Virus record (IMG/VR): IMGVR_UViG_3300032093_014000
Span: 1-33,089 of that record
Length of the DNA: 33,089 bases
From: a virus
Strand: one strand, 5' to 3'
Shown: one piece after another, positions 22,005 through 31,014 of the stretch
Layout: each line of letters begins with the position of its first letter
How positions within the stretch are numbered: the stretch's first letter is position 1
Position numbers and translations under genes: made by a program
Notes under the pieces: model-generated
The model's input: the letters and a program-made list of their open reading frames with translations, nothing else
The model's database searches: none
Told to the model about the DNA's origin: nothing

Positions 22005-22637
22005 ATGTTAATTAATTTTAGAGATATAAGAAATAAATATAAAATCAACATTAAAGGAATTTTACATGTTGGTGCACATCACGCAGAAGAAGCTGAATCA
22101 TATAGAACTTGTGGTGTTGATAATGTTATATGGGTAGAAGCAGACCCAGATACATTTAATGAATTGCAAAATAAAATAAGTAACTATAAAAATCATAAAT
22201 CTTACTGTTTTGCAGCATCTGATATAGATGGACAGGAAGTAGATTTTCATGTTGCAAGTAATGGAGAATCTTCTTCTATTCTTGAAATGGATAAACATAA
22301 AATTCATCATCCACACATTTCTGTTGTTAATAAAAAAACTGTTAAAACAAAAAAGATTGACACTTTCTTTAATGATGAGAAATTTAATCCATGTGATTTT
22401 AATTTTTTAAATTTAGATATTCAAGGAGCAGAACTTTTAGCTTTAAAAGGTATGGAGAATTCTTTAAATGATATAGATTATATTTATACAGAAGTTAATA
22501 CTGATTATCTTTATAAGGATTGTGCAAAAATAGAAGAAATTGACTTGTATTTAAGTAAATTTGGTTTTGAAAGGGTAGAAACTAAAATGACTGAATATCA
22601 ATGGGGTGATGCATTTTATATGAAAAAAAATGATTAA
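22005..22637 (+). CDS. FkbM-family methyltransferase, copy 1
   Basis: 210 aa. ILHVGAHHAEEAESY (19-33) is motif I, VIWVEADPD (about 41-49) follows, and FLNLDIQGAELLALKGME (about 134-151) is the FkbM signature. These enzymes O-methylate sugars or polyketides. Differs strongly from the second FkbM gene at 25179, so each probably has its own target position. Overlaps the next gene by 8 nt. Confidence 0.9.
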   Translation: MLINFRDIRNKYKINIKGILHVGAHHAEEAESYRTCGVDNVIWVEADPDTFNELQNKISNYKNHKSYCFAASDIDGQEVDFHVASNGESSSILEMDKHKIHHPHISVVNKKTVKTKKIDTFFNDEKFNPCDFNFLNLDIQGAELLALKGMENSLNDIDYIYTEVNTDYLYKDCAKIEEIDLYLSKFGFERVETKMTEYQWGDAFYMKKND

Positions 22638-23457
22638 TATTTATTTTGAATATAGAAATATGGGTCCAAAAAAAGTTATTGACAACTTTATTAGTGGACT
22701 GGAAATTTTGAAAGAAAATTACACAATTAATTCATCAGAAAATAAAAACGATGAAAAAAATGTTTTTCTTCAAAGTCATAATATGTTAAGTTTAAAAATA
22801 GAAAATTCTATAATAGGCCCAAATATATGCACTTTACCTATAGACAATAAATATGTTATGGAGCAGAAATATAAAAAAATTTTAGTTCCATCAGAATGGG
22901 TAAAAAAATTATATATGAAATGGCTCCCAGAAGAAAAAATAGAGATTTGGCCAGTAGGTATTGATACTGAATTATTTGCCGACAAATCTAATGACAAAAA
23001 AGAATTTGATTGTTTAGTATATTTTAAAAGGAGAAATGAAGAAGATTTAAAATTTGTAGAAAACTTTTTAAAAGAATCAAATCAAACATATAATGTAATA
23101 AAATACGGCCATTATAATGAGTCAAATTTTTTAGATTTAATATCGAAAAGTAAATATGGTTTTATTATAGATAATTGTGAAAGTCAAGGAATAGCAATAC
23201 AAGAAATGATGAGTTGTAATTTGCCACTAATTGTTTGGGACGTAAAATATTGGAACGATAGAGGTGAAGAATATAAGGTAGAAGCAACATCAATACCTTA
23301 TTTTAATTCATTATGTGGAATTTATTTTTATGAAAAAGAAGAAATTTACAGTAAGTGGAATCATTTTATTAGAAATTTGGAATCATATAAACCAAGAAAT
23401 TATATATTAGAAAATTTAAATTTAGAAAAACAGTCAAAACAAATAATAAAATTATAA
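22630..23457 (+). CDS. GT-B glycosyltransferase
   Basis: 275 aa, shorter than the usual GT4 enzyme (350-400). SEWVKKLYMKWLPEEKI and the domain linker WPVGIDTELF (about 112-121) are characteristic of GT-B folds; DNCESQGIAIQEMMSCNLPL (about 178-197) is the donor-binding region with its paired Glu. The N-terminal domain is reduced, starting at IYFEYRNMGPKKVIDNF. Sugar unknown. Gene starts inside the preceding stop region, consistent with translational coupling. Confidence 0.8.
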   Translation: MINIYFEYRNMGPKKVIDNFISGLEILKENYTINSSENKNDEKNVFLQSHNMLSLKIENSIIGPNICTLPIDNKYVMEQKYKKILVPSEWVKKLYMKWLPEEKIEIWPVGIDTELFADKSNDKKEFDCLVYFKRRNEEDLKFVENFLKESNQTYNVIKYGHYNESNFLDLISKSKYGFIIDNCESQGIAIQEMMSCNLPLIVWDVKYWNDRGEEYKVEATSIPYFNSLCGIYFYEKEEIYSKWNHFIRNLESYKPRNYILENLNLEKQSKQIIKL

Positions 23458-23460
23458 AAA

Positions 23461-24393
23461 ATGAAAAATATTTTAATAACAGGAATAAATGGGTTTGTCG
23501 GTTCATCATTGGCAGAAAAAGAGTTAAATAGTGGAAATAATGTTATAGGTATAATTAGAGATAAAAATAAAAAAACTCAAAAAGATATTTTAGATAAATG
23601 TACCATAATATATGGAGACATATTAGATTCGGAATTAGTAGAAAGAATTATTTCTGATTACGAAATTGATTTAATATATCATATAGCAGCGATGTCTATA
23701 GTTAAAATAGCAAATAAAAACCCTGTAAGTTGTTATAAAAGTAATATAATTGGAACAATAAATATTTTAGATGCCATTAGAAAAATTAATCCAAACATAA
23801 AAATAATAGTTGCTTCTTCAGATAAATCATATGGGACTCACGATGTACTACCTTACACTGAAGATATGAAGTTGCAACCAGATGACCCATATTCAACATC
23901 AAAAGCCTGTGCCGACCTAATTTCTCAATCTTACTACAAAACTTATGGAATAAACGTTAATGTCATTAGATGTGCTAACATTTATGGGCCTAGAGATATG
24001 AATATTTCCAGAATAATACCAAATACAATAATACAAATACATAAAAATAACAAACCAAGAATTTACTCTGGGGTTCTAGGCTTTAAAAGAGAGTTTGTTT
24101 TTATTGATGATGTGTGTAATGCTTATAAATTGCTTTCAGAAAATGGAAAGCCTGGGGAAATTTATAACATCGGAGATAATGAATTTCATACAATAGAAGA
24201 AACAGTTTCTACAATCTCTAGTTTAATGAATTACTCTGGAGGAAGTGAAATTGTAAAAAAAGATTTTATAGAAATTCCTTTTCAATATATGTCTGCTGAT
24301 AAATTAAAAAAATTAGGATGGACTAAAAAATATTCTTTTGAGGAAGGTTTAAAAAAAACTATTAATTGGTATATAAACTATTTAGGTAAATAA
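23461..24393 (+). CDS. NAD-dependent sugar-nucleotide epimerase/dehydratase (extended SDR)
   Basis: 310 aa. Cofactor site TGINGFVGSS (7-16), SSDKSYG (119-125) and active-site YSTSK (Tyr144, Lys148), then NIYGPRDMN and GFKREFVFIDDVCNAY. The SSDKSYG block resembles CDP-glucose 4,6-dehydratase (RfbG)-like members more than UDP-glucose epimerases. Likely makes a 4-keto-6-deoxy or epimerised sugar nucleotide distinct from GDP-fucose. Substrate cannot be fixed from sequence. Followed after one base by a second SDR gene. Confidence 0.86.
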   Translation: MKNILITGINGFVGSSLAEKELNSGNNVIGIIRDKNKKTQKDILDKCTIIYGDILDSELVERIISDYEIDLIYHIAAMSIVKIANKNPVSCYKSNIIGTINILDAIRKINPNIKIIVASSDKSYGTHDVLPYTEDMKLQPDDPYSTSKACADLISQSYYKTYGINVNVIRCANIYGPRDMNISRIIPNTIIQIHKNNKPRIYSGVLGFKREFVFIDDVCNAYKLLSENGKPGEIYNIGDNEFHTIEETVSTISSLMNYSGGSEIVKKDFIEIPFQYMSADKLKKLGWTKKYSFEEGLKKTINWYINYLGK

Positions 24394-24394
24394 T

Positions 24395-25192
24395 ATGAAA
24401 AGTTTAATCATAGGTTCAAGCGGCTTTTTAGGAAAAAGGCTTTGCGATTTTCTTAAGAATAAAGGGGATGAAGTTATAGAGTTCGACATAAAAAACAACA
24501 CAAAACAAGATGCTAGATTTGAAAGTTTGCCATTAGAAGGTGTTGATAGAGTTTTCTTTTTAGCTTGGGATGTTGGTGGCGCAAAATATTTATATAAAAA
24601 AGATAGTCAAATATTTCAAATGGAATGGAATAATGCAATAATGAATAATGTTTTTCCACAAATTATAAATTTGCCTTTCATTTTTATTTCAAGTCAATTA
24701 TCAGAAAATGTAGATACAGTTTATGGTTCACAAAAGAGAATTGGAGAAGTTTGGACAAAACTCTCAGAAAAAGGTATAGCAGTTAGACTTTGGAATATAT
24801 ATGGATATAATGAAGAAGTAAGCGAAAGAAGCCATGTAATATCAGACTTTGTTTTTCAAGCAGTAAAAAATGAAAAAATTGAAATTTTAACGGATGGAAG
24901 TGAGGTTAGACAATTTATTCATATAGATGATGTTTGTGAAGCTTTATTGGCTGCATTTAATATAAAAGATAAAAGTAAAACTTATGACATATCTACTGGA
25001 GAATGGGTAGATTTATATAATATAGCAAAAATAATCCAAAAAAACACTAACTGTTCTATTATTAAAGGAAATAAAAAAGGAGAGTCTCTTATTATACAAA
25101 ATAAAGAATATGTTCCAAATTGGAAGCCAAAAATATCTTTAGAAGAAGGTATAAAAAAAATGATTAAAAATTTAAATAATGAGCAAAATTAA
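24395..25192 (+). CDS. NAD-dependent epimerase/reductase (extended SDR)
   Basis: 265 aa. GSSGFLG cofactor motif (7-13), FISSQLSEN (about 97-105), catalytic Tyr110/Lys114 in YGSQK, RLWNIYGYNEE, then GSEVRQFIHIDDVCEALLAA. Shorter than typical dehydratases, and the substrate pocket differs, so a reductase or epimerase acting after the preceding SDR is the likeliest role. Together the two could make one additional deoxysugar nucleotide. Overlaps the next gene by 14 nt. Confidence 0.82.
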   Translation: MKSLIIGSSGFLGKRLCDFLKNKGDEVIEFDIKNNTKQDARFESLPLEGVDRVFFLAWDVGGAKYLYKKDSQIFQMEWNNAIMNNVFPQIINLPFIFISSQLSENVDTVYGSQKRIGEVWTKLSEKGIAVRLWNIYGYNEEVSERSHVISDFVFQAVKNEKIEILTDGSEVRQFIHIDDVCEALLAAFNIKDKSKTYDISTGEWVDLYNIAKIIQKNTNCSIIKGNKKGESLIIQNKEYVPNWKPKISLEEGIKKMIKNLNNEQN

Positions 25193-25823
25193 CAACTATT
25201 TACAAACTTTAAAAAATAAAGGGTTTATTCCAAATAAGATATTAGACATAGGTGCTAATGTTGGTGAGTTTTCTGAATTATGTAAAAACGTTTGGAAAGA
25301 TTCTATTTTATATATGGTTGAAGCTAATAAAAATTGTGAAATTTATTTAAAAAATACTGGAAACTTGTATTTTATTGAAGTTTTATCTGATGTAGACGAT
25401 AAAGAGGTTGACTTTTTCTTAACAAAAGAAAATGATATATGTACTGGCAATTCTTTATATTTAGAAAAAACAAAACATTATTCAATAGAAAATTTAATAA
25501 TTGAAAAAAGAATAACAAAAACAGTTGATTCTTTATTTAAATTAGATGAATTTGATTTAATAAAATTAGATACTCAAGGTTCTGAACTTGATATTTTAAA
25601 AGGTTCAAAAAACATTTTAGAAAAAGCAAAATATGTAATAATAGAAACTTCATTAAAAGAATATAATGAAGGAGCCCCTCTTGAAGATGAGATTATTAAA
25701 AATATGAAAGAAAACAATTTTTTAAATTATGAAGTAATAGAGAATCATGTTTGGCCGCTAGAAGACGGAATTTTTAAAAAAGGAGAAATATTTCAAAGAG
25801 ATTTAATTTTTTATAAAAAATGA
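25179..25823 (+). CDS. FkbM-family methyltransferase, copy 2
   Basis: 214 aa. ILDIGANVGEFSEL (about 20-33) is motif I, MVEANKN follows, and LIKLDTQGSELDILKGSKNI (about 126-145) is the FkbM signature; an ETSLKEYNEGAPLEDEI segment lies after it. Only the motifs are shared with copy 1, so this is not a recent duplicate. Sugar O-methylation is the most probable role. It overlaps its neighbours (14 nt before, ATGA after). Confidence 0.9.
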   Translation: MSKINNYLQTLKNKGFIPNKILDIGANVGEFSELCKNVWKDSILYMVEANKNCEIYLKNTGNLYFIEVLSDVDDKEVDFFLTKENDICTGNSLYLEKTKHYSIENLIIEKRITKTVDSLFKLDEFDLIKLDTQGSELDILKGSKNILEKAKYVIIETSLKEYNEGAPLEDEIIKNMKENNFLNYEVIENHVWPLEDGIFKKGEIFQRDLIFYKK

Positions 25824-26623
25824 AAAAAATAAGTACAATAACACCATGTTATAAAATGGGAAAATATCTTCCTAAATTTTTAGAAGAATTAGAAAATCAA
25901 ACAATTTTCCCAAATTTTGAGTTGGTTTTAGACCACAATGACCCAGAAGATTGGGAAGTTGAATTAGTAAAAGAATACATTAACAAATATCCAGATGGAG
26001 TAATAAAGCATATAATAACAAGGCCAGTAGAACCGATTGGCACATCAATGAATAAGTGCATAAAAGAATCTTCTGGTGAATATTTAACAATATGGAATAT
26101 CGATGATTTGAGAGAACCAAATTCACTTGAAAGTCAAATGAAAATTTTAGAACAAAATGATGATATTGATATTGTAAATTCTAATTATCAGGTTGTTAAT
26201 TCTTTTGGCTTAAAATCTGGCAGACAAATAGACCATACAATACATCCAGATTCAGAATATAAAAGAGGTATGATTTTAGGGCCTTTTTTTATGTTCAGAA
26301 AATCTATTTGTAATAAAGCTGGATATTTTGATGAACAACTAAGGTCTGGTGCTGATTTTGATTTTGCGATAAGATTGGCATACAATGGAAAAATAAAATT
26401 TTCTGAAGGTAATACTGGGTTTTACTTAGATGAAGGAAAGGGTGCAAGTACAAGCGGAAACCTACAAGGAATAGAGAAGACTTTCATCTATAAAAGATAT
26501 GGAATTGAAGATAAGATTGAAAAAGAAGATTGTAATAAATTTTTATGTGATATATTAAATTATGATATAGAAAATATTACAAATTTTGGAGAAAAGATAA
26601 ATTTTAAAAATTTTATAAATTAA
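25820..26623 (+). CDS. GT2 glycosyltransferase
   Basis: 267 aa. STITPCYKMGKYLPKFLEEL opens a GT-A domain; the donor loop is DHNDPEDWE instead of DDGSxD; IWNIDDLREP (about 93-102) carries the DxD-like metal site; GYFDEQLRSGADFDFAIRLA (about 173-192) is the acceptor/catalytic region. The tail is about 60 residues longer than the domain. Soluble. Translationally coupled with FkbM copy 2 via ATGA. Confidence 0.88.
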   Translation: MKKISTITPCYKMGKYLPKFLEELENQTIFPNFELVLDHNDPEDWEVELVKEYINKYPDGVIKHIITRPVEPIGTSMNKCIKESSGEYLTIWNIDDLREPNSLESQMKILEQNDDIDIVNSNYQVVNSFGLKSGRQIDHTIHPDSEYKRGMILGPFFMFRKSICNKAGYFDEQLRSGADFDFAIRLAYNGKIKFSEGNTGFYLDEGKGASTSGNLQGIEKTFIYKRYGIEDKIEKEDCNKFLCDILNYDIENITNFGEKINFKNFIN

Positions 26624-26630
26624 TATTAAT

Positions 26631-27311
26631 ATGATTAGTAACGTTAAATATGGTAATGGTGACAGAAGTGAAATTTTAAACTATTTAAAATCTATAAAAG
26701 AAAATAATAAAAATTTTAAAATTATAGATATTGGAGGAACTTATGACGGATGGTCTTGGCCAGTATTAGATGCAATAGTGGATATAAATAAATGCCAAGA
26801 CAATAGAGTAAAGCAATTTCAATTTAATATATGTGACCATGATTCTTGGTCTGATTTGATTGATTATGTAAAACAAAATGGTAAATTTGATTTTGCAATT
26901 TGCACTCATACATTAGAGGATTTATCAAATCCATTATTAGTTTGTCAACAAATAAGCAAAATAGCAAAATCTGGATATGTTGCTATACCAAGTAAATTTA
27001 TAGAATTATCAAGACTTTCACAAACAGGATTAGAAGTTAATATAAACGGCAAAGGTTTTAGAGGCTATATTCATCATAGATGGATATTTCAAATAGAAAA
27101 TAATAAGTTTATTGCTTATCCAAAATTAAATTTTTTGGATGCTGATGATTTTTTTGATTCAATAGCCAAATTAGATTTAAGCATAAGAGACTTGAATTTT
27201 ATGTGGGAAAATAAATTAGAATTAAATATAATTAATAATGATTTTATGGGGCCAGGTTCTAGTGAAGTCATAAAAATGTTTAGAGATGGACTTTCAAAAA
27301 ATGAAATATGA
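26631..27311 (+). CDS. SAM-dependent methyltransferase-like protein
   Basis: 226 aa. FKIIDIGGTYDGWSWPVLDA (about 29-48) forms motif I, with Asp in VDINK as likely ribose ligand; FAICTHTLEDLSNPLL (about 88-103) matches motif II/III regions. The C-terminal part, with GFRGYIHHRWIFQIENNKFI, is specific to phage-type and capsule-locus methyltransferases of this type. Substrate unknown. Ends with an ATGA overlap. Confidence 0.75.
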   Translation: MISNVKYGNGDRSEILNYLKSIKENNKNFKIIDIGGTYDGWSWPVLDAIVDINKCQDNRVKQFQFNICDHDSWSDLIDYVKQNGKFDFAICTHTLEDLSNPLLVCQQISKIAKSGYVAIPSKFIELSRLSQTGLEVNINGKGFRGYIHHRWIFQIENNKFIAYPKLNFLDADDFFDSIAKLDLSIRDLNFMWENKLELNIINNDFMGPGSSEVIKMFRDGLSKNEI

Positions 27312-27919
27312 ATTTAAAAGAAATAATAGATTACACAGAAAAAAATCAAGAAATCATTTGGAATAATTCTGATTTTATTTATGGTATTGATGAGGAATAT
27401 AAAAAATATCTAACAAATTTTTCTTTTCCTCAAGGAAAAGTTTGTGGATACTTTACATTGATACATAATGTAATTAAAAATTTGCCAGAAGATGCCATTA
27501 TTGTTGAATTGGGAAACAGAGAGGGTATGAGTACTTTGGCAATTTACGATTCATTAAAACCAAAACAAAAATTTTATACAATAGACATTGTTCAAGATTT
27601 AAGGCTTTTACCTAAAAAATTTTTTGAAGATGATAGAGTAAATATAGTATACGATAACTGTACTAATCCTAATGTATTATCTATGTTTTTAAATAATTCT
27701 ATAGATTTTTTATTTTCTGACACAATTCATCATTATCATCAAATAAGTAAAGAATTTGATGTTTATAAAAATAAAATGAAAAACAATTCATTATTATTTG
27801 TTGATGACATAAAAATAAATGATAAAGGCAAATTTTTTGATGAATGGATTGGAGAAAAATATAGTTTGGATTCTTGGGCTCATGAATCTGGATTTGGATG
27901 CTTTAAAATAAAAAATTAA
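27308..27919 (+). CDS. Class I methyltransferase (Methyltransf_24/CmcI-like)
   Basis: 203 aa. IIVELGNREGMSTLAIYDSL (about 64-83) is motif I; FYTIDIVQDLR (about 89-99) and IDFLFSDTIHHYHQI (about 130-144) with a likely metal-binding Asp/His, and SLLFVDDIKIND (about 160-171), complete a Methyltransf_24-like fold. Members methylate sugars or small molecules. Coupled to the preceding gene, 2 nt before the next. Confidence 0.8.
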   Translation: MNLKEIIDYTEKNQEIIWNNSDFIYGIDEEYKKYLTNFSFPQGKVCGYFTLIHNVIKNLPEDAIIVELGNREGMSTLAIYDSLKPKQKFYTIDIVQDLRLLPKKFFEDDRVNIVYDNCTNPNVLSMFLNNSIDFLFSDTIHHYHQISKEFDVYKNKMKNNSLLFVDDIKINDKGKFFDEWIGEKYSLDSWAHESGFGCFKIKN

Positions 27920-27921
27920 TT

Positions 27922-28773
27922 ATGAAAATTATAGGAATAACGCCAATAAAAAATGAATCACCATTTATAGATTCTTTTGCTTCTTCTGTAAGTAAAGTGT
28001 GTGATAAAATAATTGTTTTAGATGATGGTTCTACTGATAATTCTGTAGAATTATTAGAAAAATATAAAAATATAGAAGTTGTAAAATTAGAAAACAATGA
28101 TGGCTGGAGCTCTAAAAGAGGACATCTTTTTAATTTGGCAAGAGATTGTTCAGCAACACATATTGTTAGTTTAGATGCTGATGAATCTTTCACTTCTAAT
28201 GCAATTAAAAATTTTGATTTAATAACATCAAGCATTAAACCAGGAGAAAGATGTACAATGCATTGGCTTCCAATGTGGAGAAGTCTTTATGAATACAGAG
28301 ACGATAATAGTGCTTGGTCTAATAGTTATAAAGATTTTATTATTTGTGATGATGGTAAAATAAATTATTCTGGAAACTGGATACATGAGCCAAGATTGCC
28401 TATAGTTAATCAAACAAAGCAAATACCTTCAAATGTTGGGGCAGTTTTTCATTTTCAATTTTCTTGCTGGGAAGCTTTTCAAATAAAGCAGTCATGGTAT
28501 CGTTGTCTAGAAAGAGTTAAAAACCCCAATAAATCAACAAGTGAAATTAATAGTACATATTCCATAACTTTATATGATGGAAATTGCAAAACAACTAAAG
28601 CACCATCTGAATGGTATGAAAATGTTATATTGCCTAATATTGATGAAATTTACAAAAACAACAATTGGAGAATCAAGGAAATAAACAATTGGTTTGAAAA
28701 ATATGGTGTTGATTATTTTAGAGATTTAAACATTTGGCACGTTGATGAAATTAATAATTTAAAAAATATATAA
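27922..28773 (+). CDS. GT2 glycosyltransferase
   Basis: 283 aa. IGITPIKNESPFIDSFASSV (4-23), IVLDDGSTDNS (DDGSTD 34-39) and SLDADESF (DAD 85-87) are clean GT2 landmarks; HFQFSCWEAFQIKQSWYRCL and KAPSEWYENVI lie in the acceptor part. The sequence resembles the WaaE/KdtX-like GT2 group common in phage and LPS loci. Soluble, no signal peptide. Confidence 0.9.
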   Translation: MKIIGITPIKNESPFIDSFASSVSKVCDKIIVLDDGSTDNSVELLEKYKNIEVVKLENNDGWSSKRGHLFNLARDCSATHIVSLDADESFTSNAIKNFDLITSSIKPGERCTMHWLPMWRSLYEYRDDNSAWSNSYKDFIICDDGKINYSGNWIHEPRLPIVNQTKQIPSNVGAVFHFQFSCWEAFQIKQSWYRCLERVKNPNKSTSEINSTYSITLYDGNCKTTKAPSEWYENVILPNIDEIYKNNNWRIKEINNWFEKYGVDYFRDLNIWHVDEINNLKNI

Positions 28774-28774
28774 T

Positions 28775-29887
28775 ATGATTAAAGTGGCATTTATAAAATT
28801 TGGAGGATTATCAGCAGGAGGAACAGAAAGGTTTTTACACACTATAGCAGCCAATTTACCTAGAGAAGAATTTCAAGTAGATTTTTATTATTGTGATGCA
28901 GCTCCATATTTAGGTTCAACCTGGAAACATCCAGATACTGATATTTTTAGAAAAAAATATTTAGAAGATAAGAAAGTTAATTTAATAAAATTTGAAGTAC
29001 AATATAAAGATGTAAGAACGGCTAATCATGATTGGGTGAATACAAATTTTTGGAACGTTTTTAATGAGGATAATTATGATGTAATTATAACTGGTAGAGC
29101 TGGTCATCCTGAATATCCATTTTATTTAATAAAAAGAACTCCAATAATAAATATATTAACATTAAATGCTGGAGTTGACAATCAAAAAAATGTATTTAAA
29201 AGCATACATATAACAAAAGAAAGCGGTAATATTTGGGTAAATTCTGGTGGAGATTCAGGCAAATTAGACATAATACCAGTTATACAAGAAATGCCAAATC
29301 CTCCTTTTTTTTGTATGAGAGACAATCTTAATATTAGAAATAAATTTGTTTTTGGTTTTCATCAAAGAAATTCCGAAGGATTATTTTCTGAAGTTCCATT
29401 GTCTGCATATAAAAAAATAGAAAATGATAACACTTGTTTTATATTGCTTGGAGGAGAAGAAAAATACGAAAATCAAGCAAAGCAATTACAGTTAAAAAAT
29501 TTCATTAAATTAGAACATACTGGTAATAGTGAAATAATACATTCATTTTTAGAAACTTTAGATGTTTTTTCTCACGGAAGAAGTGATGGCGAAACTTTTG
29601 GTGCAGTTTTTACTGAAGCTATGTTTCACAAAAAACCATGTATAAGTCATAAAGCAAATTCAAATGGGCATGTAGAAGTTATAGGTGATGGAGGAATGGT
29701 TTTTGAAAGAAATGATATAGAAAGTTATTCAAAAGAAATGTTAAAATTAATGAATGACAATGAATATTATATTGAAAAATCTTTAAAAGGTTTTAATCGC
29801 TATTTGTTGAACTATTCACTGGAAAGTCAAATTGATAAATTAACAAAACTATTAAAAGAAGCAAAATTACATGGTAAATATTCTTAA
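28775..29887 (+). CDS. GT4-like glycosyltransferase (GT-B)
   Basis: 370 aa. [20 protein letters not shown] (4-23) is the typical GT4 N-terminal Gly-rich loop. [20 protein letters not shown] opens the C-terminal domain, and [20 protein letters not shown] (about 266-285) is the donor-binding segment with the conserved Glu pair, followed by [20 protein letters not shown]. Full-length and intact. Last enzyme before the gmd-fcl pair, 53 nt upstream of gmd. Confidence 0.92.
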   Translation: MIKVAFIKFGGLSAGGTERFLHTIAANLPREEFQVDFYYCDAAPYLGSTWKHPDTDIFRKKYLEDKKVNLIKFEVQYKDVRTANHDWVNTNFWNVFNEDNYDVIITGRAGHPEYPFYLIKRTPIINILTLNAGVDNQKNVFKSIHITKESGNIWVNSGGDSGKLDIIPVIQEMPNPPFFCMRDNLNIRNKFVFGFHQRNSEGLFSEVPLSAYKKIENDNTCFILLGGEEKYENQAKQLQLKNFIKLEHTGNSEIIHSFLETLDVFSHGRSDGETFGAVFTEAMFHKKPCISHKANSNGHVEVIGDGGMVFERNDIESYSKEMLKLMNDNEYYIEKSLKGFNRYLLNYSLESQIDKLTKLLKEAKLHGKYS

Positions 29888-29916
29888 TAAAATATTTACT
29901 TTTTTATAATAAAAGT

Positions 29917-29924
29917 TATTTTTG
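29917..29924 (+). promoter_or_regulatory. Putative -7 box upstream of gmd
   Basis: TATTTTTG fits TAnnTTTG exactly, 17 nt before the gmd start in the largest gap of the glycan cluster (53 nt). This is the same distance as the TATGTTTG before the first glycan gene. Could give gmd-fcl separate expression; the sequence is low-complexity, so chance is possible. Confidence 0.35.
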
Positions 29925-29940
29925 GTTTAAAACATTTTAT

Positions 29941-31014
29941 ATGTCAAAAACAAAAATAGCATTCATAACTGGAGTTAACGGTCAAGACGGTTCATATTTG
30001 GCAGAATTACTTCTCGAAAAAGGGTACGATGTACATGGTATGATTAGACGCTCTAGTTCATTCAACACAAAAAGAATAGACCATTTAATAGATAATCATC
30101 CAAAATTTCATTTTCATTATGGTGATGTAACTGACCCTCTTGTTATATCAAATCTTATATCTAAAATACAACCAGATGAGATATATAGCTTGGCTGCGCA
30201 ATCACACGTAAAAGTTTCATTTGAATTACCTTATTATACTGCACAAACAGACGCGTTAGGTACGTTAGCCATTTTAGAAGCAATGAGGAATCATTGTCCT
30301 AATGCTAAATTTTACCAAGCTTCCACATCAGAATTATATGGAGGAATGGCTTATAACATGCCAGAAAATGGTTACAATGAAGAATCTCCTTTTCATCCAA
30401 GAAGTCCGTATGGAGTAGCAAAACTTTATGGTTATTGGATTGTGAAAAATTATAGAGAGGCTTATAATTTATTTGCTTGTAATGGAATTTTGTTTAATCA
30501 TGAATCTGAAAGAAGAGGAGAAACTTTTGTTACAAGAAAAATTACAATAAACCTTGCTGAAGTTGCTTGTAGAAAAAGAGATGTTTTAAAGATAGGAAAT
30601 CTTGACGCAAAAAGAGACTGGGGTCATGCAAGAGATTATGTAGAAGGAATGTGGAAAATGTTACAATTAGACAAGCCAGAAGATTTTGTTTTAGCAACAA
30701 ATGAAACACATTCAGTAAGAGAATTTATAGAAGAAGTTGTTCCTTATCTTGGTTTTGAAATAGTCTGGAAGGGTGAAGGTATTAATGAAAAAGGTTATGA
30801 TAAATTAAGCGGAAAACTTTTAGTTGAGGTTGATGAAAAATATTTTAGACCTTCAGAAGTAGAAGTTTTGCTAGGAGACTATTCAAAAGCTAAACAAAAA
30901 CTTGATTGGCAACCAAAAATAGATTTTAAAGAGCTTGCCGCACTAATGATTAGAAGCGACAAAGAAAAATTAGAAAAAAAGGGATATCAATTTTATGCAA
31001 GTGCAAAACAATAA
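29941..31014 (+). CDS. gmd: GDP-mannose 4,6-dehydratase
   Basis: 357 aa, the usual length. NADP-binding [15 protein letters not shown] (10-24), substrate-loop [16 protein letters not shown] (34-49), catalytic Thr129 and Glu131 in ASTSELYGG, and Tyr157/Lys161 in SPYGVAK are all intact, as are [17 protein letters not shown] and the [10 protein letters not shown]-like block ([12 protein letters not shown]). Converts GDP-D-mannose to GDP-4-keto-6-deoxymannose, the first step to GDP-L-fucose. GDP-mannose must come from the host, as no mannose-activating gene is in the window. Overlaps fcl by 20 nt. Confidence 0.97.
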   Translation: MSKTKIAFITGVNGQDGSYLAELLLEKGYDVHGMIRRSSSFNTKRIDHLIDNHPKFHFHYGDVTDPLVISNLISKIQPDEIYSLAAQSHVKVSFELPYYTAQTDALGTLAILEAMRNHCPNAKFYQASTSELYGGMAYNMPENGYNEESPFHPRSPYGVAKLYGYWIVKNYREAYNLFACNGILFNHESERRGETFVTRKITINLAEVACRKRDVLKIGNLDAKRDWGHARDYVEGMWKMLQLDKPEDFVLATNETHSVREFIEEVVPYLGFEIVWKGEGINEKGYDKLSGKLLVEVDEKYFRPSEVEVLLGDYSKAKQKLDWQPKIDFKELAALMIRSDKEKLEKKGYQFYASAKQ

